This document shows, in pieces, positions 33,568 to 43,735 of a stretch of DNA of 64,000 bases. How positions within the stretch are numbered: the first letter of the stretch is position 1; each line of letters begins with the position of its first letter. The notes below the pieces were generated by a model, which had not been told where the DNA came from, made no database searches, and was given only the letters and a program-made list of their open reading frames with translations. Source of the stretch: Bathynomus jamesi. Taxonomy: Eukaryota; Arthropoda; Malacostraca; Isopoda; Cirolanidae. The translations under genes were made by a program, and so were the position numbers. The DNA lies in NCBI GenBank assembly GCA_023014485.1, contig JAJOZX010000091.1, forward strand, positions 249,001 through 313,000, read 5' to 3'.

Positions 33568-33665
33568 AAAGTTTCAGTTGAGTTTTTTTTTGTCCTTCAA
33601 ATTCCGATCTAAAAAACGATATTACTTATGGGATAACCTGATACTTTCGATAAAGTTACTGGGTG

Positions 33666-33667
33666 AT

Positions 33668-33754
<87 letters not shown>
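33666..33754. repeat. (TC)n-(TA)n compound microsatellite
   Basis: TC repeats to about 33,713, followed by TA repeats to about 33,753. Confidence 0.9.
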
Positions 33755-33758
<4 letters not shown>

Positions 33759-34362
33759 CCGTTCATATGGAAATAGAAAATATGCGATGGGTTCATTATT
33801 TCCAGTTTTGTTTTATTCCAATGTTATGTATATAAAACTTGCCTGCACAGATGCACTCAACGTACATAAATAAACTCGCAATTCTACTTCGCACGCAAAT
33901 TCCTTGTTCGTGCGCCTGAAAAAGATGAATGCCACATCTGTGATTTGAGATGTAAATATTGAAAGCTTCTATCAGAGAAAAATGAACTCTACACCTATGT
34001 TTCGAGTTGGCGAACATTAAAAGCTCTTACCAGAAACCTTAATTTGGAGTGAATGATTGTGGATCATGACCCAAGATAAATTTACATAACTCGTGATTGG
34101 TTCACCTTATAACCCAACTGTATGAATCAGATATCTCAAATAGGATTTCTCCACCCCTTGAAATGATCTGATTGGGTTTTAATATAATTAGGCAGTGTAA
34201 CCTCGTTGCAGTTCCGTGCGTTCGTCTCTCTTCACACGAAGGTCAAGCTGGTGGCCCCGCCTTTAGGCCTGGCTTGGTGGAGGAGTGAGTTGCTCTCTTG
34301 CGCTCTTCACCGCAAATAGCCAGGTATACCCGGCTCATCTGGTACCGTCCTGAGCAAGGCAT

Positions 34363-35710
34363 CTAGTCTTTTTTTGAAGACTTCAACTTTGACCCCTGTA
34401 ACGTTTCTGAGGTCCTTTGGAAGCTAGTTAAAAAGTCTTGGCCCCCTGACAACCAAGCTATACCCGGCCAGGTATACTTCTCCGCTACTCTCTTTCTTTT
34501 GCGGAAAACTGTTCGCTTTTGCCTCTCAAACCAGTTCCTCTTTCTTTCTGGCTGTGCTTTCGGAGCATATTTTCCTAAAATTCCCAGCGTCTTTTCTTCT
34601 AAGATTGTTAGCATTTCTTCGGTTGTTTTATTCTCGAAAACTGTTTTCCACTCTATTTGGGCCATATGTGATCTGATTGCTTCTCAGTTTATAGTCTTGG
34701 AGTTTAAGTTAAAAATCGCAAATTTGCTTCTTTTTCTTTACTTTTTTGCCATATTTGCCATATTTGTCGATATCTCGATTATGTTGTGATCTGAGATAGT
34801 AGTTGGGGTTATTTTTATATCAACAATCAAGTTCGTATTATTTGTGAATACCAGATCTAGGCAGTTATTTTTTCTGTTTTTTTTCTGTTATCTCTTGTGA
34901 ACATAAACTCGTTTGTTAGAGCCATCAACATTTTTTGCTTGCTCCTGGTCTTCTCTTGTACTCCCCTTGTCCTGGTGTGTGTGTGTGTGTGTGTAAAATA
35001 ACATTTTCCCCCTACCCACCTTTTTGTACTTTATAAATGGGAAATTAAATTCTCCGCAGAGTATTATTTTGGGGGATGAAGAGTTTACGGACTTTATTAG
35101 GTTTCTGATATTATCAATGGCATCCGAGAATTTTTCGGTTGGAGTTTTTGGAGGTTTATCGTAGATGACTATCAGTACTACGTTTAATTTTTCTATTTTT
35201 ATTGCTAGGAGTTCCACAAAACTGTTTGATTTACTTATTACCGTCTCTGTCACATGACTCTCATGCATAAATAGCACAGCCACCTTTACCTCTCGCTGTT
35301 CTATCCGTTCTTAGTAAGTTGAAACCATCGATATGAAACTCTTTCTTTCAATACAGTATTCACAGTTTTTGCAGTTTCCTTGCAATCTTTAAGATGCGTT
35401 TCTGTGAGGCATGCGATGTCCGACTGTCCGTCCTTGTTTCGTCCATAAATCCTTTCAAGTGCGAAACTTTGTTTTGTGAGTTGTTTGGTTTTATTCCTTA
35501 AATATTGGCCAGGATAATATTTATGTTCTTTGTTTTGCGTTCCCCCTTGTGCATTTCCAGTTCGTTTTCCTTCGGTATCGCGTATTTAGTAACCCTGTGG
35601 TCCTCCGAGAGAGTTCCTTTTCCACCTACCTGTTCTGGTAGCTTCTTGCCAGGAAGCGATCCGACTCGGGGGTTCCCACCTGTGTTAACTGCATGCGATT
35701 TATGAGACAT
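34363..35710 (-). pseudogene. LINE ORF2 endonuclease region, decayed
   Basis: The minus strand reads from 35,710 downwards. An N-terminal segment '...NINIILANI' is followed by a TETHL-like block of an APE-type endonuclease (near 35,400), then 'VAVLFMHESH'-like and 'LLAIKIEKLNVVLIVIYDKPP', then 'KIILCGEFNFPFI', matching the 'GDFN.P' motif of LINE endonucleases with E in place of D. Next comes a linker with 'ERKRNWFERQKR' (34,665-34,363). Frames shift and stops occur. A (GT)n tract at about 34,975-34,995 interrupts it. RT motifs are absent. Confidence 0.65.
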
Positions 35711-35719
35711 AACAGCCGT

Positions 35720-36545
35720 ATTGTTTCTGCGATGTTGAACAAAATTTTTTCACTATTTGTGTACATATTTTTCTATACATTTTTCTGTTGTCCTTTTAAC
35801 CTTGTCCTTTGTCCTTTAAATTTGTAGGAAGATGATGGTAGTAGCAGTTTTTCCCGTATTGGCAGGTTCCATATGTCCCGTAAGTCCTGCACTAACTAAC
35901 TATATAACTATAAAATCCCATCCATTTTTTGCGAGAATATAAAACTGAGAACCAACTAAAATTGCTGTTCTATTTTACCTTGAATTTGATAGACTAAGTA
36001 TTTTGCTGTTGAAATGTAACGAATTTCTGTGTGACACGTTTTATTTCAAAAAAATCTAAGTTTCTCAATGCAATAATAACTGAAACAGTGATAATACCTT
36101 CGTTCGGTTAATTTTGAGTTGAAACTGGTTGCATAATCATTACGACTACTTTGCTGTCCCTTATTGTCACTAAGGCTCTACAAATTATCTTTATTTGTTA
36201 ACTCCTTCATTTAAAATTTTGTGTAAATGTTCGCAAAACTTGGAATGGATTTATTTGTGATTTTATCTGTGAATTGTGAAAAAACATTACAAAAAAAAAA
36301 AAAAAAGGGGGAATTATTGAAGGAAGAACTTTTTTGGGGGGTATTTTTATTTTACATTTTTTATAAGAATATAAACGAAGATTGCGATAGAGTAACATAT
36401 TGAACGACAAGTTTGAATAAATGTGAATAATAAGAAGCAGCTTAAACGGCAGAAACTCACTACCAGACTTGTTCCGTTGCGCATCGTACGTCTACCACCA
36501 AAAATAGTCCAACGGTTACCTGACCTGGGGCCCCATTGGCCCACA
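35720..36545. other. no gene seen
   Basis: AT-rich, with a 16-base A-run near 36,290. Nothing supported. Confidence 0.4.
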
Positions 36546-36552
36546 ACATATA

Positions 36553-37177
36553 CAGGGTGTCCCAGAATTAACTATCTATTTCAATGAAATCGGACAAATT
36601 TTTTAAAAACACACTTTTATTTATGTTTATCATGTTTAATGTGTGTTAAAAATGTATAAATTTCTAAATTTTTTTCATAATTTTATTTTCATAATTTTTT
36701 CATTATCTGGTCCAATGAAAGACCGTCTGAAGTCATAGAATGGCAAAGAGACTCTCCAAAAGTTAACGTGTGGCTTGGAATGACCAAATCCAAAATTTAT
36801 GGTGCTCCATCTTGTTGAAACACAACATTATCAAGAATGCCATCATCAAGAAGCTGTGGTTCGAGAAACTGCTGAAGCATATCAAGGTAGACGGTACCTG
36901 TTACAGTTGCTTCCGCAAAGAAGAATGGGCCATAAATTTTGGATTTGGTCATTCCAAGCCACACGTTAACTTTTGGAGAGTCTCTTTGCCATTCTATGAC
37001 TTCAGACGGTCTTTCATTGGAGCAGATAATGAAAAAATTATGAAAATAAAATTATGAAAAAAATTTAGAAATTTATACATTTTTAACACATATTAAACAT
37101 GATAAACATAAATAAAAGTGTTTTTAAAAAATTTGTCCGATTTCATTGAAATAGATAGTTAATTCTGGGACACCCTG
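36553..37177 (-). mobile_element. IS630/Tc1-type element with ~240-bp inverted ends
   Basis: Starts CAGGGTGTCCCAGAATTAAC and ends with its reverse complement, flanked by TA (36,551-36,552 and 37,178-37,179). The arms run about 240 bp with high identity. On the minus strand the centre encodes 'YLDMLQQFLEPQLLDDGI' and then 'VVFQQDGAP', the region around the second catalytic Asp of IS630-type transposases. The rest is deleted. Confidence 0.85.
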
Positions 37178-37570
37178 TATATATATATATAAACTTTTCA
37201 CATTTGTGTGATAAAAATAGAAAAATCTTTATATATAAATATTATAAAAGACATAATCTTTTTTCAGTCACATTCCAAGGAAATACCGAAATAACAAAAT
37301 TCAAATAAATGATCCGCGATAAACGATCTAAAAGTACGTATACATAAGGCAGGAAAAGCCATGAAAAATATATTGATGAACATTTCCTCTTCAAATATTT
37401 AGGGAATCGATGTTATAAATCAGTTGGGATGCCTTGCAGACGCTCTCAGACAGGCTTCACGAAATTAAGGGGGTTCTGTTTTTTAGGGAGGAGTAGAAGG
37501 GTTCGGGGCTGTACAGAATGCCTTAAATTTTTTTTTCATTTATAACTTTTTTTTAGACTCGGAAAATATA

Positions 37571-38315
37571 CCGGGTGTCCCATTCGAAATGAAACAACTT
37601 TGAAACCTTATAACTTTTTATTGAATAATGCAAACAATGTAATATTCACACAGTAAATAGTCAATGTCATAAAGTTTCATACGATATATGTGAATTATAA
37701 TATTTAGATACATTAGAGTTCTTTATTGTACGCATTCAATATGTGCACCATTTGTAGCACGAACCAGGTCGTACTCAATTTCCATCCACACGTTCCCTAG
37801 CATCTTAGGCGTTACAGAGTCCACCGCTGAACAATTTCAAGCTTATATGGATAGAGCTGCAGCCGCTTGCACACGACTCTATGCACAGTTGAACGAGGAA
37901 TCTGCAGTTTGACACTGGCACGACGGATGGACTTTCTCGAGCTACTACCAAAGGCGCCGCGTATTCGTTCAACATCTTCCGATCTTGTTCGCCCTCCAGA
38001 GTGTTCCTTTAGAACACTGCCAGTCTCCTCAAATTTCTTGGTCCATGCAAATAGGTCTCTTCTGGTGGGTGGTTCCTTGTGAAAGGTTGTACGGAATCGC
38101 CGTTGTACCAGAGTAGGGGACTTCAATTCAGCCATCCATAACACACATTTCGCTTTTTCTTGTGAAGTAAACATAATTCAACTTGAAACAAACAAAAAAC
38201 ATTATGACAAAAACTTATGCATATGGTGTAGTAACTGGCAAAGTTTCAACATTCTCACATTAATACTTTAAAAATTACAGTTTCAAAGTTGTTTCATTTC
38301 GAATGGGACACCCGG
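37571..38315 (-). mobile_element. IS630/Tc1-type element, internally deleted
   Basis: TA-flanked (37,569-37,570 and 38,316-38,317) with ends CCGGGTGTCCCATTCGAAAT, inverted over about 30 bp. On the minus strand it keeps the transposase N-terminus (38,174-37,812) and, fused after it, the C-terminal 'NVWMEIEYDLV...NGAHIE' block (about 37,800-37,735), which is normal for the end of such transposases. The catalytic middle is missing. Confidence 0.85.
37812..38174 (-). CDS. transposase N-terminal helix-turn-helix fragment
   Basis: From the ATG at 38,174, 120 codons are open. 'EKAKCVLWMAELKSPTLVQR' is the first HTH, followed by 'RFRTTFHKEPP' and 'FEETGSVLKEHSGGR', then a second HTH ending 'IPRSTVHRVVCKRL'. 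This is the DUF4817/IS630-type N-terminus. It stops just after the HTH because of the internal deletion. It could bind DNA but not catalyse transposition. Confidence 0.7.
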   Translation of the reverse strand: MFTSQEKAKCVLWMAELKSPTLVQRRFRTTFHKEPPTRRDLFAWTKKFEETGSVLKEHSGGRTRSEDVERIRGAFGSSSRKSIRRASVKLQIPRSTVHRVVCKRLQLYPYKLEIVQRWTL

Positions 38316-38518
38316 TACTTTTAGTTCATATTTACCTTATCATTGCAAATTACATTTTATATTCATATATATACAATGGCACTCGTATGTATTCGTAGAG
38401 AGAGATATTTCAGCGATATTCGTCCATATTTTATGCACCATGCACAGGATAGCTATGAAAAAGTTTACCATTCGTCTAGAAAATGTTAACAAATAAAAAA
38501 ATTAGCTTAATTTCAACA

Positions 38519-39813
38519 TATAATGTAAAATATCAATGAATTTGAAAGAAATAAAAAAGTTAAAATGAAAAAGTTTCCGTACATTTACTCACAAATTTAT
38601 TTAAAACGTTGTATGTCCATCTTTTGCTTGAATGACTTCAATGATTCGTTTTGGGTAGAAATTTTAGCCCATTCTTCTAAAGAAAATTGTTGCAATCTAT
38701 TCAGATTCGAAAGGTTTCTCTTGCAGACAGCCTTTTCTTCAAATCAAACCATAAATTTTCGATTAAATTGAGATCTGGGCTTTGACTAGATCACTCGAGA
38801 AGATTGAACATTTTTTTGTTGAACCCATTTCATGGTGCTCTTACTTTTATGTTTTGGATCATTATCTTGTTGCTTTACCCAGTTGTGACACATTCGCAAC
38901 TCTCGAACTGAAGACATATATTTTTTTCTAAAATTTCCAATATTTCTTTGAATTTAAGATTCCATTGATGACAATAAGCTTTCCTGGACCAGAAACACTA
39001 AAGCATCCCCAAAGAAGCAAACTACTACCACCATGTTTAACCTTAGGAAGGATGATTTTTTCCTCGAATGCAATATTTGATTTTCGCCAAACATACCTTT
39101 GCGGGTTGTTCCCGAATAATTCAGTTTTGGTCTCGTCTGTCCAGAGAACTTTCTTCCAGAATGCAAATCCATTTAAACGAACTTCTTTGCGTGTTTTTTA
39201 TAGCACAGGTTTTCTTCGTGTAACTTTTCCATGTAGACTATTCTTTCTCAATGTACGACGTACAGTAGAGGAATGGACATCGATCTTAGTGTTTTAATGT
39301 TTGGCAAATACGAGTATCACCCGCAGTCACTCGTGGATTTGCAGGAGCCATTCTTTCAATCCGTCTAGCTGTACGTTTTGAAATCTTGCAAGGTCGTACA
39401 CACCTTGGTAGAGTTTTGATTGTTCCAAAGCCGTTCCATTTCTTTATAACTGCAGCAACCGTCGTAAATGAAATTCGAAGTTCTCCTATCTTCCTATAAC
39501 TCTTTCCAGACTCGTGTGCAGCAATAACAGATCTCTTCAGATCTGTAGACTGCTCTTTACCACGACGACCCATTGCTTACTAATGGCTTGTATAATCATC
39601 CGTCTTTCATGAAGATTCACCGAGAAAATTCTAGAATTCAAAATTGCCAACAGTCTGTAATCAATAAACAGCCAACTACTGATAAAAATTTTAAATTCTT
39701 CAAGCCTAAAGTAGACACACAAAGTATTAAACAATTTTTTAAATAAATGTACAAAACCTTTGACATTTTAACTTTTTCTATTTTCCTCAAATTCTTTAGT
39801 ATTTTACATTATA
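38519..39813 (-). mobile_element. Tc1-like transposon
   Basis: Inverted ends resemble each other over about 45 bp (tataatgtaaaatatcaatg at the left against the reverse complement of the right end, tataatgtaaaatactaaag). At about 1.29 kb it has the normal Tc1 size. The minus strand carries a degraded transposase (39,573 to about 38,600). Confidence 0.75.
38600..39573 (-). pseudogene. Tc1-type transposase, degraded
   Basis: The N-terminus is intact from the ATG at 39,573: 'GRRGKEQSTDLKRSVIAAHESG' begins the first HTH, and 'RTARRIERMAPANPRVTAGD' the second. After 39,286 the frame shifts. The catalytic domain is visible in pieces: 'TDETKTELFG', 'HGGSSLLLWG' and 'SGPGKL', then a C-terminal 'EEWAKI' block near 38,660. 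In-frame stops show it is dead. Confidence 0.75.
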
Positions 39814-39857
39814 CTGGTTTAAATCATCAAATTATATTGGTTTAAATCAGGTTAAAA

Positions 39858-39941
39858 GATAACTTATCCGACAAGGTGATGCTAACTGGTGGAGCCTCAC
39901 AATGATCTCTTTTTGGGGTATTACTATTTCTAATTCACATC
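39858..39941 (+). pseudogene. LINE reverse transcriptase, part upstream of the Polinton
   Basis: Reads 'LTGGASQ', a stop, then 'SLFGVLLFLIHI', matching the LINE RT block 'GVPQGS.LGPLLF..YINDI'. The Polinton begins at 39,942 and the same frame resumes at 50,508. The LINE's upstream part is cut by the Tc1 element ending at about 39,813. Confidence 0.75.
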
Positions 39942-40287
39942 AGTAGTATAGCCGAAAAAGGGGAGAGTGCAAGAATGTTGCAAGTGATTACGTAATGTTG
40001 CAAAGGGGGTGGGGGTTGTTGCAAAGGGGGGTGGGGTGTTGCAAAAAAGGGAAAACAAAGGAAAAAAAAATTCCCCCCAAAGGGGGATGCTGCAAGTGCA
40101 ACAAGGAAAACTTGGAGGCGGCATTATCCCCCAAGAGAAAGAAGGAGGAGAGAAAGGAGGAGAGGTGTTCACCTGGCAGGAGCCAAGTGCATATTAAGAC
40201 TTCAGCCGAGTAGGCGTTGTTTTATAGGCTCCTAATCAGCCAGTTGGCTTAGAAGGCGTTAATGGCTTGAGTTGCCAGATACCACTT
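39942..40287 (+). repeat. Polinton left inverted terminal repeat
   Basis: Matches the right end in reverse: 'gagtgcaagaatgttgcaag', 'attacgtaatgttgcaaag', G-rich 'gttgcaaagggggg' repeats, 'ggtgttcacctggcaggagc', 'cttcagccgagtaggcgttg' and 'cctaatcagccagttggct', then after an indel 'gagttgccagata' near 40,270. Confidence 0.88.
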
Positions 40288-40419
40288 TTTAGCGATACCA
40301 TTGTATACATTATTATATTTCTTAAAAGTTGGTTTAGAATACCGGTAGTAGGTTTAGAAGGCGTAACATGATATAATTAAGTAAAACAACATTGCATCAT
40401 TCTGTTTATTATAAATATA

Positions 40420-40700
40420 TAGAAAATAAATATACATTTCAATAATAATTGAGGAATATGCATATAATCATAACAGTACAGGAAATATATACACACAATT
40501 ATGGATATATATAAAATAAAATATACATTTCAAATAGAAATAAATATACATTTCAATAATAATAGAAAATATGTATATAATCATAACAGTACAGGAGAAA
40601 TATCACGCAAAATATATAAATACATTTCAATAATAATAGAAATATGCATATAATCATAACAGTACAGGAGAAATATCAAGCAAAATATATAAATACATTT
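40420..40700. repeat. tandem ~75-85 bp repeat in the Polinton
   Basis: Units contain 'aatatacatttcaataataa' then 'catataatcataacagtacagg', repeated about three to four times with small changes. Non-coding, between the left terminal repeat and the first gene. Confidence 0.7.
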
Positions 40701-41028
40701 CACTTTTTTTTCAAAATACTAAACTCGGTCTTAATCGAGTTTACAATTACATCATTATTGCTCTGCATTACGCAGTATATGCGGCTTAATAATATTTCAC
40801 CGCTTAAAGTATAGGGAAACCTGTATTCGATATGAAGGGCTTTCATATCGTTCAGTACTATTTTTGTTCCCACTTTACAACCGGTTGGTAGTCATCTTTA
40901 TACGTTTAGAATACAATCAAAAGCACGCACAAAGAGTTCATCGTTAGCTACATATTAAACACAAGTTTATAAACACGCTTTTCCAATTGAGGGTTTATTT
41001 CTACCGACTCGAGCTTTTCATCGTGAAC
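40700..41028. other. Polinton 3' non-coding stretch
   Basis: No frame supported. It lies downstream of the minus-strand gene at 41,029-41,703. Confidence 0.4.
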
Positions 41029-41703
41029 TCACTCAACATAACGGCAATTGAAATAATCTTCTAAATCGTTACGACAACTGCGCGTTATATAAAGAAATAG
41101 TTCTTCAGGGTGAACGGTGTAGGTGAGCTCAGCCTTGTACCGATCAATTGCTTTGTACCAAAGTTCATGGTATTTCAAAGAGTCTAAACTTTTTAAATAA
41201 ACGTCCACCTCTAGACCATTCTCACCAGCCCTACACTCGGTAAACCCATCGAGCAGAGCGGTGTATGCGTATTCAAGTACTGTATCAAAATAAAGCATAT
41301 CCGTAACACGCGCGTCTAATATAGGTTTCAGCTTACGGAATCCGACGATTTCAAAACATTCTGTCGAGGTGAAACGGTTTCGCGTAGGAACAAGAGCGTT
41401 ATTATCAGAAGCATTCTTCCACATCAGCCGTATATCAATGCACGGCCGATCGTTATTTATACACAACGTACATACAACGGCGTATGAGGGTGCGTCACTA
41501 ATCTGCTCTCTTCTTGTACCTACGTTAGCAGGTATTTTATAACGATCTTCACTCCACTTCTCAACTATCACGAAGATTCTATTCATCTCCTCGACACTTA
41601 AATAAACCCGTTTGTTTTGTTTGTCTACATTCCGTTTCCAGTACATAGCTAACGGTACCGGAATTACGCCTAAACACGCGCAACGATTTCGCCACGGACA
41701 CAT
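41029..41703 (-). CDS. unidentified Polinton protein, 224+ codons
   Basis: I do not recognise this protein. From the ATG at 41,703 it reads 224 codons without a stop. The frame is also open upstream to a TAG at 41,949-41,947, with an ATG four codons before that at 41,961, so the intact gene may have been about 310 codons with one early stop. It is Cys-containing near the start ('MCPWRNRCACLG'), then mixed alpha/beta with many Tyr and acidic residues ('DTVLEYAYTALLDGF', 'YHELWYKAIDRYKAEL') and ends 'DYFNCRYVE'. No signal peptide, membrane segment or catalytic motif is evident. It lies downstream of the polymerase on the same strand. It is better preserved than the polymerase. It could be a capsid-related or accessory protein; I cannot tell. 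Confidence 0.6.
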   Translation of the reverse strand: MCPWRNRCACLGVIPVPLAMYWKRNVDKQNKRVYLSVEEMNRIFVIVEKWSEDRYKIPANVGTRREQISDAPSYAVVCTLCINNDRPCIDIRLMWKNASDNNALVPTRNRFTSTECFEIVGFRKLKPILDARVTDMLYFDTVLEYAYTALLDGFTECRAGENGLEVDVYLKSLDSLKYHELWYKAIDRYKAELTYTVHPEELFLYITRSCRNDLEDYFNCRYVE

Positions 41704-42039
41704 CGTACGAGAGGCTTGAGAATGCTGCTCAAAGGAAGTTCCATCGTATTCGAGGAGCGCACGTCCACTCGGTTCAAGCTCTGAGATAACTATGAGCCGT
41801 GTGAGGCACGCAGGTAGGCAGGAACGGTTCGACGGGCGGCTGACTCGATGATACGTGAATGGGCTTGTTCGTATGATCCGCGAGTCGTACCGAATTGTTG
41901 TACATATTTGTTTTTCCGTACAAGAATTAATTTCATCACTACCAGCCTACGCACCAGACATTTTACCTCAGGATAAGAACTAGGAACATTTATGTTTTAC
42001 TAAGCATCTCCACACTCCGGCGCACTATTTGAGAGGAAA

Positions 42040-42690
42040 CATATGTTCATATTTTTCTTTCTGCCCATCAAACGATACTCGTCTCTAAATCTGTTAAAAA
42101 CTCACGCAGGGCACTAGCCACAACCTCACTACGAACCTCATCATGATATACGTTAATATAGTGATAAAAATACTTAAGATTGTCCTGATCACGAGATTCA
42201 CATTTTCAGTCGTAGGGTATGAGTAATCGACATGGTGTAGCATGACGTAATACGCTTGTCACACCACCCATCCGCAAGACTCATTATCATACCTGCTGCT
42301 CTCTTCTGCACGCGTTGTTTCTTTTACTTCACGGTGTATGTGAGACTTTATAAAGTTTATCTCTGCAGTATACTTCAGCACATCGTCTGTCAACGAAAGC
42401 CTTCAACGGTCTCACCAGAACATCCGTAGAGTATTGTACATCTTGGAACTTCGCACATCCAATGTGTTTTTAAAAGAGGCATAGGAGGGAGGAATAGAAG
42501 TTTTCGGTATCCACCACATCCTGACACTTTGCTGAATACCATTTCATAAACGTAGTACAAGCAATATTAAAGGTAGCCATTTGAATACACGTCTGATCTC
42601 TCGGGCTTACTGCAGTCGACTGACCACGCAGGGACTCCCAGATAGTAGCATGACTCACGGTCTTACAGTGGGCGGAGCTTAGAACTTTCA
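42040..42690 (-). pseudogene. remnant of a further Polinton gene
   Basis: The minus strand shows protein-like blocks in more than one frame: 'MATFNIACTTFMKWYSAK' and 'DVVDTENFYSSLL' (about 42,580-42,490), and a later block 'VASALREFLTDLE' near 42,080-42,120. They look like one gene with several frameshifts. I do not recognise it. Confidence 0.4.
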
Positions 42691-42693
42691 CCT

Positions 42694-42695
42694 GT

Positions 42696-42734
<39 letters not shown>

Positions 42735-42980
42735 GGAGAAAGTGAAACGCTAATTGAAACATGATTTATTTAATAAACGAGATATTCAAGTTATATATAT
42801 TTACAAATACGATTTAATAAAAGAGATATTCAAGTTATATATATATATTTACAAATACGTGTAATAAATCAATAGATACTTTACAAATACGATTTAATAA
42901 ACGAGATATTCAAGTTATATATATATATTTACAAATACGTGTATAAATCAATAGATACAATATACAAGACAAATACGTGT
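42694..42980. repeat. (CA)n tract and ~50-70 bp tandem repeat
   Basis: (CA)n at 42,694-42,731. Then units with 'gatttaataaacgagatattcaag' and 'tatatttacaaatacg' are repeated three times to about 42,930. They lie just downstream of the polymerase gene's 3' end. Confidence 0.8.
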
Positions 42981-43262
42981 CAGTTAACAATAGAAGCATC
43001 AACGTTTTGGTATCCAAAGGGTACGGTATCATACGTACCAGGTAACTGGTAACGTTTCCTATAGGTGTTACGGCACACCTTCGTACCCCTAAGTTCCTTC
43101 ACGCCCCCAGCTTCTGCGCCCGAAAATTGTGGGTGCCTACAATTAGTTGGGGAGTTGTTCGCCCTCATCATCGTCCAAACATACTAGATCCTTCACGATT
43201 CAAGTTAACAACCCGCCGATTCGCATGGTTGAGCGTAATACCCTTTGCCTTCACGATATATT
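42980..43262 (-). pseudogene. polymerase C-terminal tail
   Basis: After motif C the tail reads on with a 'KAKGITLNHANRR' block (near 43,250-43,210), then a stop and a change of frame, and ends '...DTVPFGYQNVDASIVN' at 42,980. The 'K.KG..LN..N' pattern is usual in this position. Confidence 0.7.
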
Positions 43263-43735
43263 TCATTTCCTCCCCCACCCTGACCCGTACCCATAAGTCT
43301 TAGGTCCCGTTGAGACAAAAGAGTCGGCGTATGCGTTGTCCCCATACTCATCCTTGATCTCATCAGTGAGCTCGCCGAGGAACTCCCCAATAGCGGGCAT
43401 GTATTCACCCTCCCTCTCTGTGAATATCACGCTATCTGTATCGGCGTACAATACTCTCCGCCCAAGAGAATGCAATAGACCCCAAAGTTTTATACGGGCT
43501 AGGCTGTTGTGAAGCTGGCCACAGGTATGTTTGTAACCCTTGAGGTATCTGTGGCAAATTCAGTGTTGTTGTACTTTATTATGTAAGTATTACCTACATT
43601 CACGATCTCCATGACCTCTTTATCGGGAGCATTGGCATAATCCCAGACATCGCTATAACTTTGTGCCAAATGAATGCTCCCTCTGCCGGTATTCTGCGCA
43701 AATTTTCCCCATAGACTGTTTAGACAACTTTGCAC
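43263..43735 (-). pseudogene. polymerase segment: motifs B and C in two frames
   Basis: 'CLNSLWGKFAQN' (about 43,730-43,695) is motif B. In a further frame 'RRVLYADTDSVIF' (about 43,461-43,420) is motif C with both catalytic aspartates, followed by 'LGELTDEIKDEYG'. At least one shift lies between them. All catalytic residues are still readable. Confidence 0.82.

Larger units (their letters stand above)
30055..33641 (+). mobile_element. mariner (DD34D) element split by a MULE
   Basis: Begins TCAGGTCATCCCATAAGTAA and ends TTACTTATGGGATAACCTGA, flanked by TA (30,053-30,054 and 33,642-33,643). Without the inserted MULE (30,947-33,232 plus one 10-bp duplication) it is about 1.29 kb, the normal size of a mariner. 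All three catalytic aspartates can be read in the two halves. Confidence 0.9.

Noticed and set aside
42760..42980. CRISPR-like spaced repeats
   Set aside because: Few units, unequal spacing, AT-rich, and the genome is eukaryotic; it is a plain tandem repeat.
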